Assembly (NCBI GenBank): GCA_942492815.1
Contig: OW818658.1
Location: forward strand, 1,674,001-1,738,000
Direction: 5' to 3'
DNA length: 64,000 bases
DNA from: JAEUWI01 sp942492815
GTDB lineage: Bacteria > Hydrogenedentota > Hydrogenedentia > Hydrogenedentales > JAEUWI01
Under the pieces are notes generated by a model. It was not told where the DNA came from and did no database searches. It saw only the letters and a list, made by a program, of their open reading frames with translations. Shown piece after piece: positions 47,203 through 55,358 of the stretch; the first letter of the stretch is position 1; each line of letters starts with the position of its first letter. Made by a program: the position numbers and the translations under genes.

Positions 47203-50200
47203 TCAGTTCTCCCCGCGATCCATTTCCAGGGCCATGCGCTTGATCGTCTTGATATCCATTTTTCCGGTACCCAGCACAGGGAGCTCCGCCACAGTGTAGA
47301 ATGCGCTCGGCTTTGGCGCCCAGAGATTCGGCATGCCTGATCGCGCCAGCGCCTTGAGAAGTGCCTCGAGTTCGTCCGCATGAAGCGTGTGCAACACGAC
47401 CAGGCGCTCGCCTTTCTGGGCGTCGGGCACACTGGCGACCGCAAGGCGCTGATCGGTAAGGTCCAGCAGGCTGTGCAGGGTCTCCTCCACCTTGGTGTGG
47501 GGGACCATCTCACCCGCGATCTTGCTGAAACGCGCCAGTCGATCAGTGATGGTGATGAAGCCGTCCTCATCCAGCTTGGCAATGTCCCCGGTCGTGTACC
47601 ATCCATCGTGCAGCACCTCGGCGGTTTTCTCAGGACGGTTCAGGTAGCCGCGCATGATGTTGGGGCCCTTGACCTGCAACAGCCCATCCTCGCCCGGTCC
47701 CCGCTCCGTGCCCGTGTCGGGATCCACCACCCGCACTTCGATCCCAGGGATTGGCCGACCAATCGTGCCATGCTTTGTTCCGGGGCTGAAGAACCCGGGG
47801 GAGATACAACCCGGAATATTCGCGGCCACCGCCGGAGAGCATTCGGTGGTGCCGTAGCCCTCCAGAGGCTCCACGCCGAAGCGCTCCAGGAAGGCCAGAC
47901 GCACGCGCGGAACGAGCTTTTCCGCGCCGCATACGACAAATTCGAGGCTCGCGAGTTGCTCCGGTTCGCAGCGCCGGATGAAACCCTGCAGGAACGTCGA
48001 CGTGCCAATCATGAGCGTGCCCCGGTAGTCCTGGATCAGTTTGCCGATCACCTTGGGCTCCAGCGGATTGGCGTGATAGATCCCCCGCACCCCGTGGATC
48101 AGGGGCAACCACAACGTCGCCATGAATCCGAAGGAGTGAAAGAAAGGCAGGAAGCCCACGATGCAAGTTTCACCGTGGTTGGGGAAAACTTCCAGGGTTC
48201 CGTCGATATTGGTGATGAGATTCCGGTGTGTCAGCATGACCCCTTTGGGCTCGCCTTCGCTGCCGCTGGAAAATACGACCGTCGCAAGATCGTCTGGATG
48301 GCGCAATGGCGATCCCAGGAGTCGGTCCAGCAGTCGCACGGGGCAGGTCAAGGCCAGGACCATGGCGACGACGCGGTCCACACCGGTAATCGAGGCCTTT
48401 AAGTCCTCCATGAAAACCACTTCGCCCGGCACGGTCAGCGGCAGGCGCTCCAGCAGTTTTCGAGAGGTCAGCACCTGCGTTACGCCGCATTGCGCCGCGC
48501 AGGACGCGATGGTATCGTTGTTGGCGGTGTAGTTCAGGTTGATCGGCACCCGTCCCAGCATCGTCAGGCCCACGTTGGCCAGCACGCCGCCGACCGACGG
48601 GGGGAGAAGCACCCCAACCATCTCCTGGCCGTCGAGGACTTTCTTCAGCCGCCGAGCGAAGACCAGACTGCCCACCAGGGCCTTGAAGTAGCTCAGGCTG
48701 CCGGAAAGGGAATCGGCCACGGCCGTCTTCCGCAAGTTGCGACGGGCCATTTTGATGAAGCCGTGGTGCAGCAGGCGGAAACGCAGCGGGCGCTCCGTAT
48801 GCACTTCCCTCCCCAGGCCCCGTAGCTGTTCCTGAAGATGGAAGACATCCGGAATGGTCGCCATCCGTTCCCCGTAGCGAATATCGATGCGGAACGGCAG
48901 GCGCTTGGGCTGCCGCCAGTGAATCTTTCCGTCGCGGAACGTATACAGCGACTCCCATAGACGTGACTGGTAAAAGGGAACCGCGACGGCTTCCGTACCG
49001 TCAAGAAGCATATTAAAGTCGTCGGACCAAGCGAAGGGCGTTGCGCCCTCTTCCGCGCTTCGTTCCTGATTGATACACACCGTGGCGCCTTCCCGCAGCA
49101 GTGTCCGTATCGTTTCCGCCACCGCCGCCTGATCGGTTTCGCTCGCGCCAGTCTTGACGGGGACAATCTGCATCAGGCGCGCCAGACGGCCCATCAGCGG
49201 GCGCGCGTAAATCGCCTCGCCCATGACGAAGTGTACTTCGCGATCGGTGCTCGCATAGAAGGCCAGGCAGTCAATAAAGCTGACCGGGGTACCGATGAGT
49301 AGAACGGGCCCATCTTCAGGCACATGGTGACGATGGGCGACACGAATGCGGATCAGGGTGCTGCTGATCAGCCAGAGTCCGGCCCGCAGGAACAAATGGG
49401 GGAGCCGGATCGAGATATACACGCCAATCAGCAGGGATAGAACCGCCGTGACCAGAAAGACCTGGTAGGTGCTGAGTCCCACCGTGCCCAGGCCCATGAA
49501 GGCCGCGTTCGACCCCGCCATGCCCACGAAGGTGAGCATGTTGGTCGTCGCAATTACACCGCCCACGGTACCCTTGGGAGACTTATACTGAATAGCGGCG
49601 GCCAGCGGCACGTCAAACATGCCGGCGAAAAAGCCCAGGCCGAAACTGGCAAAGGCGACGAGCACATAATACCCCCCGATACCTCCCGCGGCGAGAGCGT
49701 CGCCATCGACCGCCGGTATGGCAAGCAAGCCGGCAAAAAGGGCCATGCCCAGCGCGCCGATAGGGACCAGGCCCATTTCTATCTTCCCGCGCGACAGGTA
49801 GCCCGCCGCAACGGCACCCACGCCAATGCCGATGGTTACCGCACCGATGAGGCCCGTCTGTAGTGACTCGGATAGCCCCAGCGTTTCGCCCCCGAACTTA
49901 ATCAGGTTGTTCCGGACGAGCGAACCCGCGAACCAGAAGTAGACATAGCCAATGACCACATTCAGCAGGACACGGTCGTTCCAGATGATTCCAAAGTAGC
50001 GGCCCATGCCCTTCCAGGGCATCAGCGGGTTCATGGGAATCGCCAGGCCGGGGTTGGCTGCCGGGGGGCGGGAGATCCAGAGCGAACTGAACACTCCGCT
50101 CATGGATAGAACGACCAGGAAAATGGATACAACGTAGAGCCGGTCCTCGAACAGGCCGTGGAGCTTGCCGCCCGCGAGGGTGCCCAGAATGACTGCGGCC

Positions 50201-50730
50201 AGCGTCCCCATCTGAATGATGCCATTGCCCCAGGAGAGGCGCGATTCAGGAAGGATTTCCGGCATGATACCGTACTTCACCGGCCCGAACATCGCACTCT
50301 GAGCGGCCATCAGGAAGAGGAGGAACCAAATGAGCACAATATTGCCGTAGACGAAAGCCAGACCGCCGGCGGCCATGATCGCCACTTCCAGCACCTTCGT
50401 CACAGTGGCCAGGCGTCCCTTGCTGACGCGATCCGCCAGCGCCCCGAAAAGGCTGGGAAAAACAATGAAGGGCAGCGAAAACAGGATACCCGAAAGACCG
50501 GTCACGTAGTCGTAGGGATCCATGGACCAGCCCTCGCGGATCCACGAGAGATCCACGTGGCCTCCATCCAGGCCGGATTTTAACGTCGCGATGACGCTGA
50601 AGACGATGAGCCACTGGTACACGTTGTCGTTGAACGCGCCCTGAAACTGGGTGACCACCAACGCCCAGAAGCCCCGCGCCTGGTAGCGGATCTCGCCCGG
50701 TCCCCGGTCCATTCCTTGCTCTCGTCCCAT
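47203..50730 (-). CDS. Aas-like trifunctional protein: MFS transporter, PlsC-like domain, acyl-ACP synthetase
   Basis: This encodes 1175 residues. About 1-430 is a 12-helix MFS permease like LplT (GAFNDNVYQWLIVF at the start). About 440-640 is a PlsC-type acyltransferase domain, and about 660-1175 an AMP-forming acyl ligase (VVFSSGSEGEPKGVMLTHRN, GYGTTECSPAVA, YTTGDIAKLDEDGFITITDR). LplT-Aas systems import lysophospholipids and re-acylate them. The PlsC active site is altered: where NHxSxxD is expected the protein reads TPVSFID, and the EGxR block reads QERSAEEG, so acyltransfer may be lost. It follows a MarR gene and is followed closely by an alpha/beta hydrolase. Confidence 0.9.
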   Translation of the reverse strand: MGREQGMDRGPGEIRYQARGFWALVVTQFQGAFNDNVYQWLIVFSVIATLKSGLDGGHVDLSWIREGWSMDPYDYVTGLSGILFSLPFIVFPSLFGALADRVSKGRLATVTKVLEVAIMAAGGLAFVYGNIVLIWFLLFLMAAQSAMFGPVKYGIMPEILPESRLSWGNGIIQMGTLAAVILGTLAGGKLHGLFEDRLYVVSIFLVVLSMSGVFSSLWISRPPAANPGLAIPMNPLMPWKGMGRYFGIIWNDRVLLNVVIGYVYFWFAGSLVRNNLIKFGGETLGLSESLQTGLIGAVTIGIGVGAVAAGYLSRGKIEMGLVPIGALGMALFAGLLAIPAVDGDALAAGGIGGYYVLVAFASFGLGFFAGMFDVPLAAAIQYKSPKGTVGGVIATTNMLTFVGMAGSNAAFMGLGTVGLSTYQVFLVTAVLSLLIGVYISIRLPHLFLRAGLWLISSTLIRIRVAHRHHVPEDGPVLLIGTPVSFIDCLAFYASTDREVHFVMGEAIYARPLMGRLARLMQIVPVKTGASETDQAAVAETIRTLLREGATVCINQERSAEEGATPFAWSDDFNMLLDGTEAVAVPFYQSRLWESLYTFRDGKIHWRQPKRLPFRIDIRYGERMATIPDVFHLQEQLRGLGREVHTERPLRFRLLHHGFIKMARRNLRKTAVADSLSGSLSYFKALVGSLVFARRLKKVLDGQEMVGVLLPPSVGGVLANVGLTMLGRVPINLNYTANNDTIASCAAQCGVTQVLTSRKLLERLPLTVPGEVVFMEDLKASITGVDRVVAMVLALTCPVRLLDRLLGSPLRHPDDLATVVFSSGSEGEPKGVMLTHRNLITNIDGTLEVFPNHGETCIVGFLPFFHSFGFMATLWLPLIHGVRGIYHANPLEPKVIGKLIQDYRGTLMIGTSTFLQGFIRRCEPEQLASLEFVVCGAEKLVPRVRLAFLERFGVEPLEGYGTTECSPAVAANIPGCISPGFFSPGTKHGTIGRPIPGIEVRVVDPDTGTERGPGEDGLLQVKGPNIMRGYLNRPEKTAEVLHDGWYTTGDIAKLDEDGFITITDRLARFSKIAGEMVPHTKVEETLHSLLDLTDQRLAVASVPDAQKGERLVVLHTLHADELEALLKALARSGMPNLWAPKPSAFYTVAELPVLGTGKMDIKTIKRMALEMDRGEN

Positions 50731-50810
50731 TCATCCGTTCCTCAAGCGTAACAGGGCCCGACTGTAAAGCCCTTTTCTCATTTCCCAGCAGCGTATTCGT
50801 TGCCCGACGC

Positions 50811-51275
50811 TCAACGCAGGCATCGTTCCCGAATCCGCTCCAGGTTTTTCGTCAGTGTCCTGCAGGCGGCCTCATCCAGATCGGCCATGACATCGTACAC
50901 GTCCCGTCGGTAAAGCGGCTCCACCTCGTCGATCAGTGTGCGGCCCGCCGTGGTCAGATCGATGTGATAAATCCGGCGATTACCTTCCACCGCGTGGCGG
51001 GCCACCAGGCCTTTGCTTTCCAGTTTGTCCAGCACCGACGTCACGCTCGCGCGCGTCACCACCAGCCGCTTGCCCAGATCGGACTGGGTCCAAACGTTTT
51101 CTTTGTACTTCAGGCTGAAGAGCACGTTGAACTGGGCCTCGGTAAGGCCAAATTGCCGGAACAGGTCCGACCCCTTCAGGGAGAGCAGGCTCGCCGTGCG
51201 AACCACGTTGAGCACCGCTTCGTGCTTGGGGTCCTGCATGGGACGCTCGAGATTGAGTTCTCTTTCCAGGGACAT
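50811..51275 (-). CDS. MarR family transcriptional regulator
   Basis: This encodes 154 residues from an ATG with AAGGAG six bases upstream. The winged helix is clear: LTEAQFNVLFSLKYKENVWT, QSDLGKRLVVTRASVTSVLDKL (recognition helix), ESKGLVARHAVEGNRRIYHI (wing). Helices at both ends provide the dimer interface. It probably responds to a small aromatic or lipid-like ligand. It lies 80 bp upstream of the Aas-like gene in the same direction and may regulate that cluster. Protein-DNA sites were not located. Confidence 0.92.
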   Translation of the reverse strand: MSLERELNLERPMQDPKHEAVLNVVRTASLLSLKGSDLFRQFGLTEAQFNVLFSLKYKENVWTQSDLGKRLVVTRASVTSVLDKLESKGLVARHAVEGNRRIYHIDLTTAGRTLIDEVEPLYRRDVYDVMADLDEAACRTLTKNLERIRERCLR

Positions 51276-51329
51276 TCGGTCTCCTTACGACGTAAACTGC
51301 TGTCACTGGAATTGTAAATCACGGCATTG

Positions 51330-52028
51330 TTAGAAGTCAAGCGATTTCTCTGGGGCATCACCGCAATCAGGCGGCGCCTCGGTCGTATAGCGACAGGCCG
51401 GATACTCTTCACAGGCGAAAAAGGCGCTGCCCGCCCGCAGACCACGGCGAGCGATTTTTCGCGCCAGAGCGGCCCCGCAGCGGGGGCACGTCGCATCCGT
51501 GGCGAGCTGAGCGGCGGACGGTGGGGGAGCAGGGTGCTTGCCCATGGCCTCCAGAATAGTGGCGCGGATGATTTCGGGGTCGTAGTTCCGCACGACCGGA
51601 ATCATAACCAGCGGAAAGCCCGCCCCCGCGCAGGCCCTGGCAATCAACTCGTCACGTTCCCGCCGATCTTGTCGTTCATGGGACCGGTCATTCAGCTCAA
51701 TCGCGCACATGAGCCGCCCGGATTCCCGATCGCAGAGCACGAAGTCCAGGTGTTTGCCGGTAATCCGGTTGAAGGCCGCGCGCCACGCCTTGGGATCGAG
51801 TCCCTGGACGGGTTGGAGCACGTCGGCCACCCTGACTTTGGCAAAGATCTCCAGTCCGCTGGGGAGGGCCTTCCGGAGCACCTGAAGAAATCGAAACTCG
51901 GCAGCGGTGAATAGAGTATCGCGCCGCGCATACGCCGGACCGGAGCGTCCCAGCAATCCTGGAAACGCAATGCGAACCAGAATAATCAGAACAATGACCA
52001 CGGCGAGTGAAATGATCGAAGATAACAA
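51330..52028 (-). CDS. DUF2726 protein with a C-terminal topoisomerase-type zinc ribbon
   Basis: This encodes 232 residues from TTG 52028 with GGGGAG five bases upstream. A TM helix (IISLAVVIVLIILVRIAF) comes first. The DUF2726 domain (about 38-170; LFTAAEFRFLQVLRKALP, VRVADVLQP, LDFVLCDRESGRLMCAIELND) has the core of restriction-endonuclease-like folds: Asp in LDFVLCD and Glu-Leu-Asn in AIELND. A C4 zinc ribbon (CPRCGAAL, FFACEEYPACRY) ends the protein, as in topoisomerase I tails. It may bind or cleave DNA at the membrane; the role is not established. It is divergent from the epimerase gene. Confidence 0.85.
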   Translation of the reverse strand: MLSSIISLAVVIVLIILVRIAFPGLLGRSGPAYARRDTLFTAAEFRFLQVLRKALPSGLEIFAKVRVADVLQPVQGLDPKAWRAAFNRITGKHLDFVLCDRESGRLMCAIELNDRSHERQDRRERDELIARACAGAGFPLVMIPVVRNYDPEIIRATILEAMGKHPAPPPSAAQLATDATCPRCGAALARKIARRGLRAGSAFFACEEYPACRYTTEAPPDCGDAPEKSLDF

Positions 52029-52187
52029 TGTCGCTCCCCTCTCCGGTGCGGGCTATGTGCCCGAGCGCACCTCACCCCAGCATACGTTGCCCCGAAGATG
52101 CCGCGCAAGATGGCGGCGCGCCGGACTTTTCCCCGTTTTGCCCGCCATGGTAGGATGGGTCGTACACTTCCGAAGGAGGCTTCCAGC

Positions 52188-53087
52188 ATGCGTATTCTGG
52201 TCAGCGGTTCAAGTGGTCTCGTGGGCAAGGCGCTCTGTGGCGTGCTCGAAGCGAAAGGGTACACCGTCGTCCGGCTGGTGCGCAATGCTACCGCGCTCTC
52301 GGAGAACGTCATCTACTGGGACCCGGCCCGGGGGATCCTGGCGGGCGATCAGCTCGCTGGATTGGATGGGGTGGTCCATCTGGCAGGCGAGTCCATCGCC
52401 AGCGGCCGTTGGACCCCGGAGCGCAAGGCGCGCATTCGCGATAGCCGCCTTCAGGGGACCCGTCTGCTCTGCGAGCGCCTTGCCACGTGCAGCGCGCCAC
52501 CCGCCTTCCTGATTGCCGCATCGGCCGTCGGTTTTTACGGAAACCGGGGAAGTGAAATCGTGGATGAAACTGCCGAGCCGGGAGGGGGCTTCCTGGCGGA
52601 GCTTTGCGCAGCCTGGGAGGAGGAAACTCGCCGCGCATCCGCAGCCGGCATCCGCGTGGTCAATCTTCGCCTCGGAATGGTGCTGAGCGCTCGGGGGGGG
52701 GCTCTGGCGAAAATGCTACCGCCCTTTCGCCTCGGCCTGGGTGGCCTCCTGGGTGATGGCGCCATGTGGATGAGCTGGATACAACTTGACGATGTCGTGA
52801 GCGCGATCTATTACGCCATGCACCACCCGGAGCTTGCCGGGCCGGTGAACGCCGTTGCCCCCAATCCGGTCACCAATCGGGATTTTACCCGGGCGCTTGG
52901 CCGCGTACTGGGGCGCCCGGCGTTTCTCGCAGTGCCCGCGCCGGTGCTCCGACTCCTGCTGGGTGAAATGGCCGATGAACTCCTCCTTTCCAGTCTTCGG
53001 GGCACACCGTTGCGCCTGGAAGAGGCAGGTTTCACCTTCGCCTACCCGGACTTGGAAGCCGCACTCGCGAGCCAGCTCGCGCCATGA
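52188..53087 (+). CDS. TIGR01777 family NAD(P)-dependent epimerase-like protein
   Basis: This encodes 299 residues from ATG 52188 with GAAGGAGG upstream. The N-terminus MRILVSGSSGLVGKALCGVL is an extended-SDR Rossmann GxxGxxG. VVHLAGESIASGRWTPERKARIRDSRLQGT, AVGFYGNRG (Tyr of the YxxxK type replaced in this family) and GLGGLLGDGAMWMSWIQLDD are hallmark stretches of the YfcH/TIGR01777 group, often linked to cell division protein SulA-like annotations without proof. The C-terminus has NAVAPNPVTNRDFTRALGRVLGRPAFL. It is cytoplasmic. The next gene follows closely. Confidence 0.92.
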   Translation: MRILVSGSSGLVGKALCGVLEAKGYTVVRLVRNATALSENVIYWDPARGILAGDQLAGLDGVVHLAGESIASGRWTPERKARIRDSRLQGTRLLCERLATCSAPPAFLIAASAVGFYGNRGSEIVDETAEPGGGFLAELCAAWEEETRRASAAGIRVVNLRLGMVLSARGGALAKMLPPFRLGLGGLLGDGAMWMSWIQLDDVVSAIYYAMHHPELAGPVNAVAPNPVTNRDFTRALGRVLGRPAFLAVPAPVLRLLLGEMADELLLSSLRGTPLRLEEAGFTFAYPDLEAALASQLAP

Positions 53088-53191
53088 ACCTTGGCGCCAC
53101 CGCGCAGCGGAACGTCCCCTGCGGATTCTGCTATGATGGGGGCCCCAGACCCACCAGGCTCGTGAAAAGTTATTCTCAGGGAAATCCTATT

Positions 53192-53452
53192 GTGATCAGC
53201 ATCAGTGTGAAAGAAATCCTCATCCTTGCGACCATTATTGGGGGCATGATCTGGATGCGAATGGCCCGCGAGACGGTGGAGGCCTCCACCAACGAATTTG
53301 TGAAAAAACTGCGCGGCCCCAGTCTGGGTCGCCCGGGATTTGGCTGGCGCGGTCTGATCATCGCCTTCGTGGTGGGCATGGCGTGCTGCTGCGCTCTGGG
53401 ATATATCATCTTTCGGGTCGCCTCCCTGTTTCAGGGGGAGGCGAATGGGTAA
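53192..53452 (+). CDS. Small membrane protein of unknown function
   Basis: From GTG 53192 (AGGG ten bases upstream) this encodes 86 residues with two hydrophobic segments, ILILATIIGGMIWM and LIIAFVVGMACCCALGYIIF, joined by a charged linker. An in-frame ATG at 53084 overlaps the stop of the epimerase gene (ATGA) and would add 36 residues of unconvincing character. No family was recognised. Confidence 0.6.
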   Translation: MISISVKEILILATIIGGMIWMRMARETVEASTNEFVKKLRGPSLGRPGFGWRGLIIAFVVGMACCCALGYIIFRVASLFQGEANG

Positions 53453-53640
53453 CTTTTGAGCGGACTTTCTCGGAAAATTCGACACTTCGTCAAAAGTTTG
53501 TCAGCGCGGCAAACACTTGACAGAAATATGGCAGTGGCCTGAAAAGCCGTATTGGGCGTAAGTCATTATTTTAAAGTGGTTTAAGGTCGGTTGTCAGGCT
53601 GCGGAAAAAGTTGGCCTCTAAGTTGCTTAACACTATATAT

Positions 53641-53781
53641 GGGTATGTGAAAGCAACCTCCCAGTGCCGGCTAACATGTAACAATGTTGACGCTGCCACC
53701 AAGCCCGGGTTATGGCAAGGCATCCTGTCGATGCACTGCTGGTAACCAGCACTGATTGGAAGCTTTCTTATACCCTTTTTT
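53641..53781 (+). ncRNA. Candidate structured RNA with intrinsic terminator (unclassified)
   Basis: GGGTATGTGAAAG (53641-53653) pairs with CTTTCTTATACCC (53763-53775), 12 of 13 positions including one G-U, and six T follow. Inside are a hairpin AACAT/ATGTT (53673-53688) and TGCTGG/CCAGCA (53737-53751). CAGTGC (53662-53667) can pair with either of two GCACTG copies (53733-53738, 53749-53754). A TTGGCC-17-TATATA promoter-like pair ends at 53639. No protein frame uses this stretch. It matches no riboswitch or sRNA family that I can name. Confidence 0.5.
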
Positions 53782-53850
53782 GTGTCTATACGAAGACAAG
53801 ACCTGTGTGGGGAGGTCGGCATTCCTGTAAATAATTTACCAAGAAAATAC

Positions 53851-53879
53851 TTGTCTTCTACGTCATAAGTGCTTATACT
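53851..53879 (+). promoter_or_regulatory. Putative promoter for the PilC/GspF gene
   Basis: TTGTCT (53851-53856), a 17-bp spacer and TATACT (53874-53879), about 128 bp before the start codon. The leader contains a CGGGG/CCCCG hairpin. Together with the structured RNA, this accounts for most of the 554-bp gap. Confidence 0.55.
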
Positions 53880-54006
53880 CTTTATAAGTCGAGGAATAAT
53901 CGGGGTGAGGATTCAGTCCCCGCCCCTGTGACTTGGATGTTGTGCAGGCATGGCCCGTTCTGGTGGGGTCGCCTGCCGGCCCTCTTCAACAAGGAGATTT
54001 TCGCGG

Positions 54007-55215
54007 ATGCCGACTTATGCCTACACCGCACGTGCAAAGAATGGTACCAAGCAGCAGGGGACCCTCACGGCGGATACGCGCCAGGCCGCCTCGCAGATGC
54101 TCCAACAGAAGGGCCTGATCGCCGACAAGCTCGTCGAAAAAAAGGGCCGGACGGCAGGGCCCAAGCTCAACAAGCGCGTAAAAACGACCGAACTGCTGGT
54201 GTTCACCCGCCAGCTCTCCACCATCGTCAGCGCCGGTCTGCCCCTCATGCAGGGTCTGGACATTCTGGCCGACCAGACGGAAGATCCGAATTTCGGCGCC
54301 ATCATCGACGCTATCGCCCAGGACGTGGAGTCCGGCGAAACCTTCTCCGACGCCCTGCGCAAATATCCCAAGGCCTTCCCCGACCTCTATGTGAGCATGG
54401 TGCGCTCCGGCGAGGCGAGTGGTGACCTCGACGGCGTGCTCCTCCAGCTTGCCGATTACCTGGAAGCTTCGGAAGAATTGAAGCGCCGCATCAAGTCCGC
54501 CATGACCTATCCCGTCGTGGCCTTCGGCATGATCATCCTTATCGCCTCCGGCCTCATCATCTTCGTGGTGCCCCAGTTCGCCACGATCTTCGAACAGATG
54601 GGTGGCACGTTGCCGGCACCCACCCGCATCCTAATTGCCATCAGTAATTTCCTGCGTTCCTGGTATGCGATACCCAGCATGATCATCGCCGGCTTCGCCA
54701 TCACCTTCGCTCTCAAGACCTATGGCAAGACCGAGACGGGTAAGTACAATATCGATAAGGCTCGCCTGCGCATTCCGGTCTTCGGCATGCTGGCCCGCAA
54801 GGTGGCCATCAGCCGTTTCACCCGCACGCTCAGTACCCTGACCCGCAGCGGCGTGAACATCCTTCAGGCCCTCGAAATCACCGAGCGCACCGCCGGCAAT
54901 GAAGTATTTGCCCGCGCCGTCCGCGAGGCCGCCGACAGCGTGCGCAACGGCGACACCCTTGCCGATCCCCTCATGCGCAGCGAAGTGTTCCCCTCCATGG
55001 TGACCCGCATGATCGGTGTGGGCGAGAAGACCGGCGCGCTGGAAATCATGCTGGCCAAGATCTCCGACTTCTACGACGCCGAAGTGAAGGCTCTGGTGGA
55101 CAGCTTGACCAGCCTCATCGAGCCCATCCTCATTGGACTCATGGGCGTCGTGGTGGGCGGTATCGTAATCGCGCTCTTTATGCCCATCCTCATGCTGTCC
55201 CAGTTGGTTTCCTAA
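54007..55215 (+). CDS. Type II secretion system F family / type IV pilus PilC-like inner-membrane platform protein
   Basis: This encodes 402 residues from ATG 54007 with AAGGAG upstream. MPTYAYTARAKNGTKQQGTL at the start, two T2SSF domains (about 70-190 and 270-395; LLVFTRQLSTIVSAGLPLMQ, ISRFTRTLSTLTRSGVNILQ) and three TM helices (near 170, 222 and 378) are diagnostic. It anchors the assembly ATPase and drives pseudopilus or pilus growth, so it may serve the prepilin at 3.1 kb. No ATPase or secretin gene is adjacent, so it is a stand-alone copy. It has its own promoter and terminator. Confidence 0.95.
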   Translation: MPTYAYTARAKNGTKQQGTLTADTRQAASQMLQQKGLIADKLVEKKGRTAGPKLNKRVKTTELLVFTRQLSTIVSAGLPLMQGLDILADQTEDPNFGAIIDAIAQDVESGETFSDALRKYPKAFPDLYVSMVRSGEASGDLDGVLLQLADYLEASEELKRRIKSAMTYPVVAFGMIILIASGLIIFVVPQFATIFEQMGGTLPAPTRILIAISNFLRSWYAIPSMIIAGFAITFALKTYGKTETGKYNIDKARLRIPVFGMLARKVAISRFTRTLSTLTRSGVNILQALEITERTAGNEVFARAVREAADSVRNGDTLADPLMRSEVFPSMVTRMIGVGEKTGALEIMLAKISDFYDAEVKALVDSLTSLIEPILIGLMGVVVGGIVIALFMPILMLSQLVS

Positions 55216-55241
55216 TCCGTTCCTTACAATCGACCACTTTC

Positions 55242-55271
55242 GGCCGGGACCTGCGGGTTCCGGTCTTTTTT
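55242..55271 (+). terminator. Rho-independent terminator after the PilC/GspF gene
   Basis: GGCCGGGACC pairs with GGTTCCGGTC (two G-U) around a TGCG loop, followed by a run of seven T. Confidence 0.85.
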
Positions 55272-55358
55272 TGTGTCCGATGTGGTATGGATAGGCGCAA
55301 AACCTGAATCCACTCTGCGTAGTCCAACCTCAAACTACCTGAAGAGGAATATATAAGC

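Noticed and set aside
53660..53760. Cyclic-di-GMP-I riboswitch
   Set aside because: The conserved CACGCACAGGGCAAACC core and tetraloop-receptor pattern are absent, so only an unclassified structured RNA is claimed.
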